A DNA stretch of 14,763 nucleotides from Firmicutes bacterium AF25-13AC (GTDB taxonomy: Bacteria; Bacillota; Clostridia; Lachnospirales; Lachnospiraceae). Positions 1-7,510 of the stretch are shown piece after piece. Location of the stretch: the NCBI GenBank assembly GCA_003478935.1, contig QUFP01000060.1, positions 1-14,763 of the forward strand. The letters are read 5' to 3'. Under the pieces are notes generated by a model. The model did no database searches and was not told where the DNA came from. It worked only from the letters and a program-made list of their open reading frames with translations. How positions within the stretch are numbered: position 1 is the first letter of the stretch; each line of letters opens with the position of its first letter. Made by a program: the position numbers and the translations under genes.

Positions 1-57
1 AAAAAATATATTAATAAAAGATTATAAAAAGAAAAACAAATTCAAACTCAAAGAGAA

Positions 58-1218
58 TTGAAGTTATTTATAGAAGAATTAGTAAATGAATTAAGTGAAA
101 TAAAAAAGAAGGTGGTTTTTTCAGATCCGAGTTGGAATAAAATCGGTGAAAATATTCCTGAGGAAGATAGAAAAAAAATAGGGGCAGAAATACAAGATTT
201 ATTTTGGTCACAATTTGATACTGCATTTCTAAACTTAACTAAACTTCTCGAAACCATAAAAAGAGACCCTCAGCAAATTGTTTATACAAAAGAAAGTATC
301 AATCAAACGCTTCGAAAAGAATTTGCAAGACAGGTTCAGCCGATTAGAGGGCAGAACGGCTCATCTGTAATTTCATTGACAGATGGAGATAAAGTTTATT
401 TTTCTCTTACAATAGAAAATAATAATGTTGTAGATGATACCAAAACTAAATTTATGGCTGGCCAATACAAGAAAGTGTATTTGGTGGATGATCCATTTAT
501 TTTAGATAATTTAGAGAGAGATCAAAAACTGAATCAGTTATTTGCTTTCGACAGCGAGGAAAGTCTTCTTAATTCAGGACATATTTTATCTCATAATGAT
601 AAATTGCGATTGACATTGACACAAAATAAACAGCAATCAATTTTTGAACAGACCATATTAAACGACAAACTAAAAAATATTCGCAAGAAAATAGATGAGA
701 TTCTTCCTGGAACCTTCGATTTGTCCACAGAGGGTCGCTACTATGTTCAGAATGGCATGAAATTACAGGTATCAAACCTAGCAACTGGATCAAAAATGTT
801 CTCTATTATAAAAATTTTGTTGGACAAAGGAGAACTTGATGAGTCTACAATGTTGATTTTGGATGAGCCAGAAGCACATCTTCATCCAAAGTGGCAAAAT
901 GCTTTTGCAGAAGTAATTGCACTGTTAGTGAAAGAACTTGGCGTGAAAGTATTGTTGACGACTCATAGCCCCAATTTTGTATTAGCACTAGATGCCTATA
1001 TGCGTAAATACAAATTGGAAGAGAAGAGCAACTTTTATCAGACTGAGATACTAGAAGATGGGTTTGTTCAGTATAATTGCATGGATGATGATATGGGAAA
1101 GATCTATGAAGATTTTCTTAAATACCTGTCTGAGGTCAAAATGCTTCGCAATTGTTATATGTATCATGATGAAGAGGATACAGATAGTGAGGCAGATGGG
1201 GAAGATGAAGAGGAATAA
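58..1218 (+). CDS. ABC/AAA-type ATPase, N-terminus missing or out of frame
   Basis: This 386-residue frame holds the C-terminal part of an SMC/Rad50-like AAA ATPase. Numbered from the TTG at 58, it shows an ABC-signature-like stretch NLATGS (about 240-245), a Walker B motif MLILDEPEAHLHP (265-277, with D269 and E270) and a switch histidine in TTHSPNF (H303), ending in a Glu/Asp-rich tail. No Walker A (GxxxxGKS) is present. No ATG lies near the start, and the frame is closed by TAA at 25-27. A different frame is open from the left edge to 58, so the N-terminus probably lies upstream and is separated by a one-base shift. The next gene starts 2 bp after the stop, which implies co-translation with a putative nuclease. 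ATPase-nuclease pairs are typical of anti-phage systems. The family call is firm; the function and start are not. Confidence 0.8.
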   Translation: MKLFIEELVNELSEIKKKVVFSDPSWNKIGENIPEEDRKKIGAEIQDLFWSQFDTAFLNLTKLLETIKRDPQQIVYTKESINQTLRKEFARQVQPIRGQNGSSVISLTDGDKVYFSLTIENNNVVDDTKTKFMAGQYKKVYLVDDPFILDNLERDQKLNQLFAFDSEESLLNSGHILSHNDKLRLTLTQNKQQSIFEQTILNDKLKNIRKKIDEILPGTFDLSTEGRYYVQNGMKLQVSNLATGSKMFSIIKILLDKGELDESTMLILDEPEAHLHPKWQNAFAEVIALLVKELGVKVLLTTHSPNFVLALDAYMRKYKLEEKSNFYQTEILEDGFVQYNCMDDDMGKIYEDFLKYLSEVKMLRNCYMYHDEEDTDSEADGEDEEE

Positions 1219-1220
1219 GT

Positions 1221-1916
1221 ATGGCAGCACAAGATGTTAAAAATTACGCAGATGAAAACTGGAATCAATATTTGGAGAGCATAACCGAACTGTCAAAAGA
1301 ACAAAAAAATGGGAATGCATTGGTAACATCCGATAAGCAGATGTATAATTTTGATAAGATAACAAAGAAAATTTACGCAAAAAGATCAAATGGTGTGCCA
1401 ACGTCTGCAGATGCATTAGCGTTTTCAAAAAAGCATATTCAATTTGTCGAATTCAAATCGGGTTTTAAAAAGAAAATCACGAAGAATACGATGGACAAGG
1501 AAAAAGCTAAATGCGATAAGACAAATGCATTTTGTAATGATTATTGGAATCTATTCTTTAAAAATCAAGAGACTGAGTCCATAGGATTGATAAATTCTCT
1601 TCAGATGAAGGCGGCAGACAGCTATATGACATTGGAAAAGCAGATTCTTCCAATGTGTCAAAGTGATATAGACCGCGTACTGGTTGATTTGTGGGTCATA
1701 ATTGATGAGGATGAAATCGACTATATGGAAGATACATTAGCAGATTTGGCAGGAAAGCCAACTTCAAAAGACAATATATTCAAAAAAGTTGAAAGTGCAT
1801 TATCTCGTTTTCTTAGGCAAAAAGATGCAAATGGAAATCAGTACTATTATGAGAGTATTCATGTGCAGTCAGCTAGAGATTATGAGAATTATTTGAAAAA
1901 TTTGCTACAGAAATAA
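1221..1916 (+). CDS. Putative PD-(D/E)XK-like nuclease partner of the upstream ATPase
   Basis: A 231-residue protein that I do not recognise as a named family. Its start is ATG 1221, preceded by AGAGGA about 6 bases upstream, and it begins 2 bp after the ATPase stop, so the two form one translational unit. The N-terminal half contains D64 followed by a hydrophobic strand and an E77-F-K79 triad in IQFVEFKSG. Its spacing and strand context resemble the D...(D/E)xK core of restriction-like nucleases. The remainder is helical, rich in Lys and Glu, with no signal peptide or membrane segment, so it is probably cytosolic. By analogy with ATPase-effector pairs it may be the nucleic-acid-cutting arm, gated by the ATPase. 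The nuclease assignment rests on one short motif and could be wrong; the gene itself is well supported. Confidence 0.75.
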   Translation: MAAQDVKNYADENWNQYLESITELSKEQKNGNALVTSDKQMYNFDKITKKIYAKRSNGVPTSADALAFSKKHIQFVEFKSGFKKKITKNTMDKEKAKCDKTNAFCNDYWNLFFKNQETESIGLINSLQMKAADSYMTLEKQILPMCQSDIDRVLVDLWVIIDEDEIDYMEDTLADLAGKPTSKDNIFKKVESALSRFLRQKDANGNQYYYESIHVQSARDYENYLKNLLQK

Positions 1917-1975
1917 AATAGAATCAACAGCTTATGAAATAAAATTACAAGAACTAAAATAGTTAAAAAAGATGC

Positions 1976-2004
1976 TTGCCAATCATCCTCAATTGTGCTA
2001 TACT
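1976..2004 (+). promoter_or_regulatory. Sigma-A-type promoter of aroF
   Basis: A -35 box TTGCCA (1976-1981) is followed after 17 bp by a -10 box TATACT (1999-2004), with a TG at 1996-1997 forming an extended -10. Both hexamers match the consensus at five of six positions. Transcription would start near 2011. Confidence 0.75.
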
Positions 2005-2010
2005 TTAGTA

Positions 2011-2114
2011 CTTGAAAGCGCCAACGCGCAAAAGCAAGACTGAAAAGATAAAGTAAGGTCAGAGTGTAAGGTAAAATTAAGCACTCAATCAGACCAAAAA
2101 AGGAGACCACTACT
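2011..2114 (+). promoter_or_regulatory. aroF 5' leader with small hairpins and RBS
   Basis: About 100 bases separate the promoter from the aroF start. They contain a GCGC/GCGC mini-hairpin (2018-2029) and a second imperfect stem in which GGTC and GAGTG (2057-2066) pair with CACTC and GACC (2082-2095). The latter is followed by A residues rather than a U-tract, so it is not a terminator. The RBS AGGAG (2101-2105) lies 9 bases before ATG 2115. I see no T-box, no leader peptide rich in aromatic residues and no known riboswitch. A regulatory role is possible but unproven. Confidence 0.35.
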
Positions 2115-3143
2115 ATGAATATGGAATTTTACAGAAAGCTTCCGACTCCAAAGGAGTTAAAGGAAGAATTTCCTGCCAGCGATAAAATCCAGAAAATCAA
2201 AGCAGAAAGAGACGCCAAGATCCGCGCTATCTTCGAAGGAAAAAACGATAAGCTGTTGCTTGTCATCGGACCATGCTCCGCTGACAGAGAAGATGCCGTA
2301 TTAGAATATATTGGACGTTTAGTAAAAGTACAGGAAAAGGTAAAGGATAAGATCTTTATCATCCCGCGTATATACACAAACAAGCCGCGTACAGTAGGTA
2401 CAGGCTACAAGGGTATGCTTCATCAGCCAGATCCGGAGAAAAAGGAAGATATGCTAAAGGGCATCATCTCAATCCGAGAGCTGCATAAGCGTGCAATCGA
2501 AGAGACAGGCTTTACATGTGCAGACGAAATGCTCTACCCGGAAAACCATCGTTATCTGTCAGATCTTCTTTCATATGTTGCCGTAGGTGCACGTTCAGTA
2601 GAAAACCAGCAGCATCGTCTTACAGCATCAGGACTTGAGATTCCTGTCGGCATGAAAAACCCGACAGGCGGTGACATCAGCGTCATGTTAAATTCCATAG
2701 TGGCAGCACAAAACAGCCACACATTCCTCTACAGAGGCTGGGAAGTAAAGAGCCACGGTAACCCATACACCCATGCAATCCTTCGCGGCTACGTAGACAA
2801 ATTTGGAAACAACATGCCAAATTATCACTATGAGGATATCAGAAATCTCTACGAGCAGTATCAAAAGAGAAATCTGTCAAACATTGGAGTAATCATCGAT
2901 ACAAACCATTCAAACTCCGGCAAGCAGTATGAAGAGCAGATTCGAATCAGCAAAGACGTTATGCATAGCTGCCACATATCACCAGATCTTCATAAGTTTG
3001 TAAAGGGACTCATGATCGAAAGCTACTTAGAGGACGGCAGCCAGAAGGTAGAAGAGCACTGCTATGGAAAATCCATCACCGATCCATGCCTTGGATGGGA
3101 CAAGACAGAAAAGCTGATTTATGATCTGGCTGATTTATGGTAA
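2115..3143 (+). CDS. aroF: 3-deoxy-7-phosphoheptulonate synthase (DAHP synthase), class I
   Basis: This 342-residue cytosolic enzyme condenses phosphoenolpyruvate and erythrose-4-phosphate into DAHP, the first step of the shikimate pathway. The length is normal for the AroF/AroG/AroH family. Visible motifs are IGPCSADRED (metal-ligand C54), GARSVENQ (R160, E163), GMKNPTGGD (K181), DTNHSNSGK (H265), MIESYLEDGSQ (E302) and DPCLGWD (D323). Together these account for the Cys-His-Glu-Asp metal site and the PEP-binding basic residues known for the E. coli enzymes. An N-terminal extension of about 45 residues precedes the barrel, the region that carries feedback control in relatives. ATG 2115 was chosen for its AGGAG site. 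The gene has its own promoter and terminator and appears monocistronic. Base composition is visibly more GC-rich than the flanking defence genes. Confidence 0.97.
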   Translation: MNMEFYRKLPTPKELKEEFPASDKIQKIKAERDAKIRAIFEGKNDKLLLVIGPCSADREDAVLEYIGRLVKVQEKVKDKIFIIPRIYTNKPRTVGTGYKGMLHQPDPEKKEDMLKGIISIRELHKRAIEETGFTCADEMLYPENHRYLSDLLSYVAVGARSVENQQHRLTASGLEIPVGMKNPTGGDISVMLNSIVAAQNSHTFLYRGWEVKSHGNPYTHAILRGYVDKFGNNMPNYHYEDIRNLYEQYQKRNLSNIGVIIDTNHSNSGKQYEEQIRISKDVMHSCHISPDLHKFVKGLMIESYLEDGSQKVEEHCYGKSITDPCLGWDKTEKLIYDLADLW

Positions 3144-3207
3144 GAAAAACAAGAAAATTAGCCGATTTCTAACTTGACAGAACATTAGCAATATGCGAAA
3201 ATTAAAG

Positions 3208-3263
3208 AGATATCCATTTCGCCTTAGAGGGACACAGCGCAAAGGGAATGGATATCTTTTTTT
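3208..3263 (+). terminator. Rho-independent terminator after aroF
   Basis: An 11-bp perfect stem pairs 3208-3218 (AGATATCCATT) with 3247-3257 (AATGGATATCT), enclosing a loop with some further pairing, and is followed immediately by a run of seven T residues. It lies 64 bases after the aroF stop. Confidence 0.88.
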
Positions 3264-3284
3264 GAGCAGAAAACTTCAGCAATA

Positions 3285-3314
3285 TTGACAGAATGTGCCA
3301 AAAGTAGCATAATT
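3285..3314 (+). promoter_or_regulatory. Sigma-A-type promoter of araD
   Basis: A perfect TTGACA (3285-3290) is followed by an 18-bp spacer and CATAAT (3309-3314). A second, perfect TATAAT sits at 3315-3320, but its 24-bp spacing is too long. The RBS AGGAG at 3356-3360 is 6 bases before ATG 3367. No sugar-regulator operator was recognised. Confidence 0.7.
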
Positions 3315-3366
3315 ATAATTAGCTGTATATTTACGCCAAAAGACGCATGAAGACAGGAGGAGAAAG

Positions 3367-4068
3367 ATGTTAGAACAGCTAAAAAAAGAAGTTTACGAAG
3401 CAAACATGGATCTTGTTGCTAAGGGTATGGTTATTTATACATGGGGCAATGTCAGCGGAATTGACCGCGAAAAGGGTCTTGTTGTAATTAAGCCAAGCGG
3501 TGTCGACTATGCGACTATGACATGGGAAGATATGGTTGTAGTAGACATGGAAGGCAATGTAGTTGAGGGCAAGTATAAGCCATCATCAGACACACCGACA
3601 CATCTTGTCATATACAAGGCATTTCCAGAGACAGGAGGCGTTGTACATACGCATTCTACTTATGGTGTTACATTCGCACAGGCAGGACTTGACATTCCGG
3701 CATTTGGTACCACACATGCCGATTATTTCTATGGTGATATTCCGTGTACCAGAGATTTGACTGCACAGGAGATCGAGGAAGCGTATGAGCTAAATACTGG
3801 TAATGTTATCGTTGAGACCTTTGCAGGAAAGGATCCGATGGCAGTTCCAGGTGTAGTAGTAAAGAATCACGGACCATTTGCATGGGGACGCACACCGGCA
3901 GGCGCTGTATATAATGCAGTTGTTCTCGATAAGGTTGCTGAGATGGCTTACAACACTATGACATTAAACCCAAGAACCAAACGTGTTCATCAGTATCTGC
4001 TCGACAAGCACTATTTCCGTAAGCATGGTGCAAATGCATATTACGGACAGGGCAGCGAGGATCATTGA
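3367..4068 (+). CDS. araD: L-ribulose-5-phosphate 4-epimerase
   Basis: A 233-residue class II aldolase/epimerase that interconverts L-ribulose-5-phosphate and D-xylulose-5-phosphate, feeding arabinose or related pentoses into the pentose phosphate pathway. The zinc site is visible as H94 and H96 in VVHTHSTYG and H168 in VKNHGPF, with D75 nearby. D119 in THADYF and a C-terminal Tyr in NAYYGQ match the catalytic Asp and Tyr known for E. coli AraD. The N-terminal GNVSG and the KPSG motif belong to the phosphate-binding region. Length matches E. coli AraD (231). It is a lone gene here, with no araA or araB beside it, and is followed by a degraded polysaccharide gene. Related enzymes (UlaF, SgbE) catalyse the same reaction, so the physiological sugar is uncertain. 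Confidence 0.95.
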   Translation: MLEQLKKEVYEANMDLVAKGMVIYTWGNVSGIDREKGLVVIKPSGVDYATMTWEDMVVVDMEGNVVEGKYKPSSDTPTHLVIYKAFPETGGVVHTHSTYGVTFAQAGLDIPAFGTTHADYFYGDIPCTRDLTAQEIEEAYELNTGNVIVETFAGKDPMAVPGVVVKNHGPFAWGRTPAGAVYNAVVLDKVAEMAYNTMTLNPRTKRVHQYLLDKHYFRKHGANAYYGQGSEDH

Positions 4069-4072
4069 TCTT

Positions 4073-4291
4073 ATGGAGATTGCACGTCTTGTGCTTAACA
4101 AATGGAAGCTTTTGTTCATTGCACTTCTGGCAGGAGCAGTAGTAGGCGGCTTATACTGTGCATTTTTGCTTGAGACAACATACCGTGCAGAAGCCAGTCT
4201 TTACATTACAAGCAATGAGTCGATCTTGTCTTTCTCAGATCTGCAGTTAAGCTCCGCATTGACAGAGGACTACGCGTATATTAGAATCTGA
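4073..4291 (+). pseudogene. N-terminal remnant of a Wzz/CpsC-type chain-length determinant
   Basis: Starting at ATG 4073, 4 bases after the araD stop, 72 codons encode a short cytosolic head (MEIARLVLNKWKLL), one transmembrane helix (about residues 12-34, rich in Ala, Val, Leu and Gly) and the beginning of an extracellular domain with YRAEASLYI and a SDLQ...LTEDYAY stretch. This is the usual start of Wzz/YveK proteins that set polysaccharide chain length, which are normally over 200 residues. The frame then ends abruptly at 4291, where it enters sequence from another gene. No convincing RBS precedes the ATG. I read it as a fragment left by a deletion. Confidence 0.7.
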
Positions 4292-4730
4292 GACTGAAAG
4301 TCATCTGGAAAGTGAGTCAGAGACGAAGAGCGAGACAGAGTCACAAAGTATCGCATCAGAGTCAGCTAAAAGTACAGAAGCAGATTTATTTTCTGCAGAG
4401 AACCCACGGATTATTGTGTTAAATGGAACCGGAAAAGTTGGTGTTGCTGCTTACTGGAAGCGTTTCCTTCAGGGAAAGGGCTTCACAAACGTTGTAATGG
4501 CAGATTATAAGGGAGAGATTAATGATCACACCGTTGTCTATGTGACAGCAGGTGGAAATGCACCGAAAGGCGTATATGACCTTTTCCCGAATGCGGAATA
4601 CCGTGAGGAAGGACTTGATAGTGCCGACCCTAATGCCGATACAAACGTGAAGATACCAGACAGCCAGAAGAAATTTGATTTCTATGATGTGTGGATTTTA
4701 GTCGGAAAAGACGATGCGTTGCATGATTAA
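4263..4730 (+). pseudogene. C-terminal remnant with a LytR_C-like domain
   Basis: From a TGA at 4260-4262 this frame stays open to 4730 with no plausible start codon and RBS. It begins with a Ser/Glu/Thr-rich linker (about 4284-4390), then a compact domain starting IIVLNGTGKVGVAAY and containing GKGFTNVV and VVYVTAGG. This matches the LytR C-terminal domain (LytR_C), which usually follows an LCP domain or a membrane anchor in cell-wall polymer ligases and related exported proteins. The N-terminal catalytic or anchor region is absent. The upstream end overlaps, in another frame, with the Wzz-like fragment, so the two look joined by a deletion around 4275-4290. Expression is unlikely unless from an internal GTG such as 4416. 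Confidence 0.65.
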
Positions 4731-4767
4731 AGATTAGTAAAAAGAAATTGAATAAAGTTTTGAGAAC

Positions 4768-4840
4768 GACCGCACAAGCGGGGTCAGTTCACGAAAACTA
4801 AGTTTATTCGTGACTGACCCCGTTTTTTTGATGAGAGAAA
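4768..4840 (+). repeat. Palindromic repeat copy 1, also a Rho-independent terminator
   Basis: The left arm 4780-4795 (GGGGTCAGTTCACGAA) pairs with the right arm 4807-4821 (TTCGTGACTGACCCC), with one bulged base, then G and seven T residues. This is a classic terminator for anything reading from araD. The same unit recurs at 7321-7397, including the flanks GACCG..AAGCG and TTTTTTGATG.GAGAAA. A 28-base core (4785-4812) is identical in both copies. Confidence 0.85.
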
Positions 4841-4930
4841 TTGTTGCCAGTGTCTGATTCTTTTTATTATCTAAGAACGAAAAAAAACGTATATTAATGA
4901 TAAAAATGAGAAAAATAACAAGGTATTCCA

Positions 4931-4959
4931 TTGACAAAAGTGAAAAAAACGTTTACTCT
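4931..4959 (+). promoter_or_regulatory. Candidate promoter of the RloA/RloB-like pair
   Basis: A perfect TTGACA (4931-4936) is followed after 17 bp by TACTCT (4954-4959), which matches only three of six -10 positions. An alternative is TTGCCA (4844-4849) with TATTAT (4865-4870), whose 15-bp spacing is short. Either could drive the pair; neither is decisive. Confidence 0.35.
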
Positions 4960-4980
4960 GTATGGAAAGGAGGATATATT

Positions 4981-6345
4981 ATGCTGATAAGATTTAATGT
5001 GAGTAATTTTTTGTCATTCGAAAATCGACCTGAAGGTGGATCGGAAGAATTTTCCATGATTGCAGGTAAGGTGCGAAACAAAAAAGAACATATTTATGAA
5101 GATGGAAAAATCAAACTTCTTAAGTTTGCAGCAGTGTATGGAGCAAATGCAGCAGGAAAATCGAATTTGGTTAAGGCAATGGATTTTATGAGGCGTGTGA
5201 TCCTCTATGGCTTACCTGATGGCCATACAGAAAAATATTGTAAAACGAATCCGGATAATGAGAAAAAGCCAAGTTATTTTGAAATGGAAATTTTACTTGA
5301 CGGAAAATATTATGCATATGGTTTTGAGGTCATTTTAAGTCAAAGCGAGTTCATTTCAGAATGGCTTGTTGAGTTACATGCAGATAATACAGAAAAGATT
5401 TTGTTTACAAGAGATATTGTGAATAGTAGCTATGAGTTAGGTGGAGAATTGGCAGAAAAAGGATTAAAAGAAAAACTGGATGTTTATGCAGGAGATGTTC
5501 AGAATGATGGAACCGCTTTGTTACTGCTAATCATGAATCAAAATAAAAAAACATTATATGAAAACTTTAAATCAGCTAAAATTTTGAAAAATGTTTTTGG
5601 GTGGATTCGTGATTCCTTGGATATAAATTATCCGAATCAGCCTATATCTGATTATTCTTATTTATCACATACTGATAAATTGAATGAGGTTTATCGGATT
5701 ATATCAGCATTTGGAACAGGGATTACTGGATTCGAAGTACGTGAAATATCGTTTGCAGAGGTATTTCAGGGAATGTCTAGTGATTTAAAAAAGAAGATTA
5801 TGGGAAGAATAAATAAGTTGATTGAAGTAAGTCATTTAAAAACCACTATCATGCTATTAAGGACACCATCGAATCTATTTATTATAGAAATTAGCGAAGA
5901 AAATGGAATTGAGTGCAAGACAGTTGAATTCTGTCATGGAAAGAAGAGTATATCTTTTAATTTAGAGGAAGAATCAGATGGAACTGTGCGTATGTTGGAT
6001 TTGATTGAAATACTGCTTTCAAATGAACCGAAAACATATGTGATTGACGAGCTAGATCGATGTTTACATCCTAGTCTTACCTATAAATTTGTGAAAAGCT
6101 TCTTACAGCTAGCAGCAAAAAGAAATGTACAGCTGATTGTTACTACACATGAATCAAGATTAATGGATTTTGATTTGCTCCGACGTGATGAAATATGGTT
6201 TGTTAATAAAAGGGAAAATGGTACGTCTGATATTTATTCTTTAGAGGAGTATAATACTCGCTTTGACCAGAAGGTAGATAAAGCGTATCTTGATGGGCGT
6301 TATGGTGGTGTACCGATCTTTAATACCGTATTTCCTGTTTGCTAG
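4981..6345 (+). CDS. AAA15-family ATPase, RloA/AbiLi-like
   Basis: A 454-residue ABC-type ATPase. ATG 4981 is preferred over an upstream in-frame ATG at 4897 because AAGGAGG (about 4967-4973) precedes it and the protein then opens with the family-typical MLIRFNVSNFLSF. Walker A is GANAAGKS (54-61), a signature-like SDGT lies at 332-335, Walker B is VIDELD (354-359) and the switch histidine is H390 in TTHES. The C-terminus has YLDGRYGGVPIF, like the end of RloA proteins. The gene is followed after 10 bp by an RloB-like gene. In family terms this pair is the layout of RloA/RloB and of the AbiL abortive infection system. The likely role is ATP-dependent sensing that controls the partner. Activity against phage is inferred from the family. 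Confidence 0.88.
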   Translation: MLIRFNVSNFLSFENRPEGGSEEFSMIAGKVRNKKEHIYEDGKIKLLKFAAVYGANAAGKSNLVKAMDFMRRVILYGLPDGHTEKYCKTNPDNEKKPSYFEMEILLDGKYYAYGFEVILSQSEFISEWLVELHADNTEKILFTRDIVNSSYELGGELAEKGLKEKLDVYAGDVQNDGTALLLLIMNQNKKTLYENFKSAKILKNVFGWIRDSLDINYPNQPISDYSYLSHTDKLNEVYRIISAFGTGITGFEVREISFAEVFQGMSSDLKKKIMGRINKLIEVSHLKTTIMLLRTPSNLFIIEISEENGIECKTVEFCHGKKSISFNLEEESDGTVRMLDLIEILLSNEPKTYVIDELDRCLHPSLTYKFVKSFLQLAAKRNVQLIVTTHESRLMDFDLLRRDEIWFVNKRENGTSDIYSLEEYNTRFDQKVDKAYLDGRYGGVPIFNTVFPVC

Positions 6346-6355
6346 GGAGGTAGTG

Positions 6356-7312
6356 ATGAGAGAGAAAAAGACATTTGCCAAGCGTACTAAGATTCGAACG
6401 ACAGATGAAGTTAATAAAAAATATTTTCTTGTATATGAGGGCTCTGACACAGAAGACTTATATTTTGAAGGGATCCAAGAGCAACGACAAAAGGTAGGAA
6501 TTGATCCATTAATTGAATTGGTTCCGATTGTGCGAAGCTATAGTGAGGAAGGATGGAGTAATCCAAAGAAAATTCTTGATCGAATGCTACAATACCTTCA
6601 AGAAAGTGAGACTGGAGCGGTTTCATATGAAACTTTAATGAATTGGATAATGGACTACTTGTACGAGGAGGAGATTTTAAAAACAAGCAAAGTAGAAAGC
6701 AAGAATATGTGGGAAACGCTTAAGTGGATATGCCAAGAAAAATTGCAAGTTTCTGAGAGTGATATTGTAGAAAACTTGAATGAAACTTGTAAACAGTTTG
6801 CGGTATATTTCAAAGAAGCCTCAACTATTGATGCACTAGTTGATAATGTACCTCGGATTATTGAAAATAGAGCGATTACATATGATGAGAATGTTGATAA
6901 GATCTGCTTTATTTTTGATCGTGATAGAGATAGCTTTGTTGCCCATTCAGGGAAAAATCAATATGAAGATGTGCTGAATATATGCAGGAAAAGAAAATTT
7001 GGCTTCTATTTGACAAATCCTTGTTTTGAATTTTGGTTGCTATTGCATTGTGATGATATTTCAGATTTGGATGAAGATATGCTGCTAGACAATCCAAAAG
7101 TGAGAGCAAAAAGGCGATATACCGAGCAGAAATTACGAGAGAAAATGCCAAAGTACAGAAAGTCAGTTTATGATACGAATTGGTTTATTGAAAGAATTAA
7201 TATAGCCATAAAAAATGAGAAGAACTATTGTGAGAATGAAGAAGAGTTGGAACATTCAGTCGGAAGCAGAGTTGGAATCTTAATTCAAGAGTTGAGGGGA
7301 GAGATGGTGTAA
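6356..7312 (+). CDS. RloB-family TOPRIM-like protein, AbiLii-like
   Basis: A 318-residue protein starting at ATG 6356, preceded by AGGGAGG (6344-6350). The N-terminal LVYEGSDTEDLYF (25-37, with E28) and the FIFDRDRD strand (D188, D190) give the Glu and Asp-x-Asp residues of a TOPRIM-type fold. TNPCFEFWLLLH (220-231) is the hallmark of RloB proteins. The insert between the two motifs (about 60-180) is longer than the core fold needs and is helical. No membrane segments are seen. It probably acts as the metal-dependent nuclease or effector arm of the RloA-like ATPase encoded just upstream. A terminator-like repeat follows 8 bases after the stop. The family call is strong; the substrate is unknown. 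Confidence 0.87.
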   Translation: MREKKTFAKRTKIRTTDEVNKKYFLVYEGSDTEDLYFEGIQEQRQKVGIDPLIELVPIVRSYSEEGWSNPKKILDRMLQYLQESETGAVSYETLMNWIMDYLYEEEILKTSKVESKNMWETLKWICQEKLQVSESDIVENLNETCKQFAVYFKEASTIDALVDNVPRIIENRAITYDENVDKICFIFDRDRDSFVAHSGKNQYEDVLNICRKRKFGFYLTNPCFEFWLLLHCDDISDLDEDMLLDNPKVRAKRRYTEQKLREKMPKYRKSVYDTNWFIERINIAIKNEKNYCENEEELEHSVGSRVGILIQELRGEMV

Positions 7313-7320
7313 GGGAGAAA

Positions 7321-7397
7321 GACCGTATAAGCGTGACCCGGGGGCAGTTCACGAAAACTAAGTTTATTCGTGCCTGACCCCATTTTTTGATGGGAGA
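7321..7397 (+). repeat. Palindromic repeat copy 2, terminator after the RloB-like gene
   Basis: This is a second copy of the 4768-4840 unit. The arms 7340-7355 and 7367-7381 pair imperfectly, because GGGGGCAG faces CTGACCCC, and are followed by six T residues (7383-7388). The core 7345-7372 is identical to 4785-4812. Together the copies bracket the RloA/RloB-like pair in direct orientation. Confidence 0.85.
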
Positions 7398-7403
7398 AAA
7401 ACA

Positions 7404-7432
7404 TTGACGTGTGATGATAAGTGTAGGATAAT
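7404..7432 (+). promoter_or_regulatory. Sigma-A-type promoter of the first HD-Hsp90 gene
   Basis: TTGACG (7404-7409), a 17-bp spacer and GATAAT (7427-7432) each match the consensus at five of six positions. The start site would be near 7439, giving a leader of about 70 bases. A very similar promoter precedes the SLATT gene at 10690. Confidence 0.7.
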
Positions 7433-7510
7433 AGAAATTAGATAATAAAAATTCTCAAACTGTTACAAAAGCAAAACAATAAAATAGAAGAGAAAGTGAG
7501 AGGAAGAACG

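Noticed and set aside
1940..1970. Terminator after the putative nuclease gene
   Set aside because: A 5-bp AACTA/TAGTT stem is followed by A residues, not T, on the coding strand.
2011..2114. Possible T-box or attenuator ahead of aroF
   Set aside because: No T-box consensus, no run of aromatic codons and no terminator with a T-run; only weak stems.
3983..4072. Upstream extension of the wzz-like frame overlapping the end of araD
   Set aside because: The residues there are an out-of-frame reading of araD; Wzz-like similarity begins at ATG 4073.
4734..4937. Minus-strand small gene
   Set aside because: It overlaps the terminator hairpin and promoter region, lacks an RBS and resembles no protein.
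4897..4980. Longer start for the RloA-like ATPase
   Set aside because: The extra 28 residues overlap the promoter candidate and lack family similarity; ATG 4981 has a strong RBS and the typical N-terminus.
6290..6355. Longer start for the RloB-like protein
   Set aside because: It would overlap the end of the ATPase gene; AGGGAGG sits correctly for ATG 6356.
4785..7372. CRISPR-like repeat
   Set aside because: Only two copies, 2.5 kb apart, and each forms a terminator hairpin; no spacer array.
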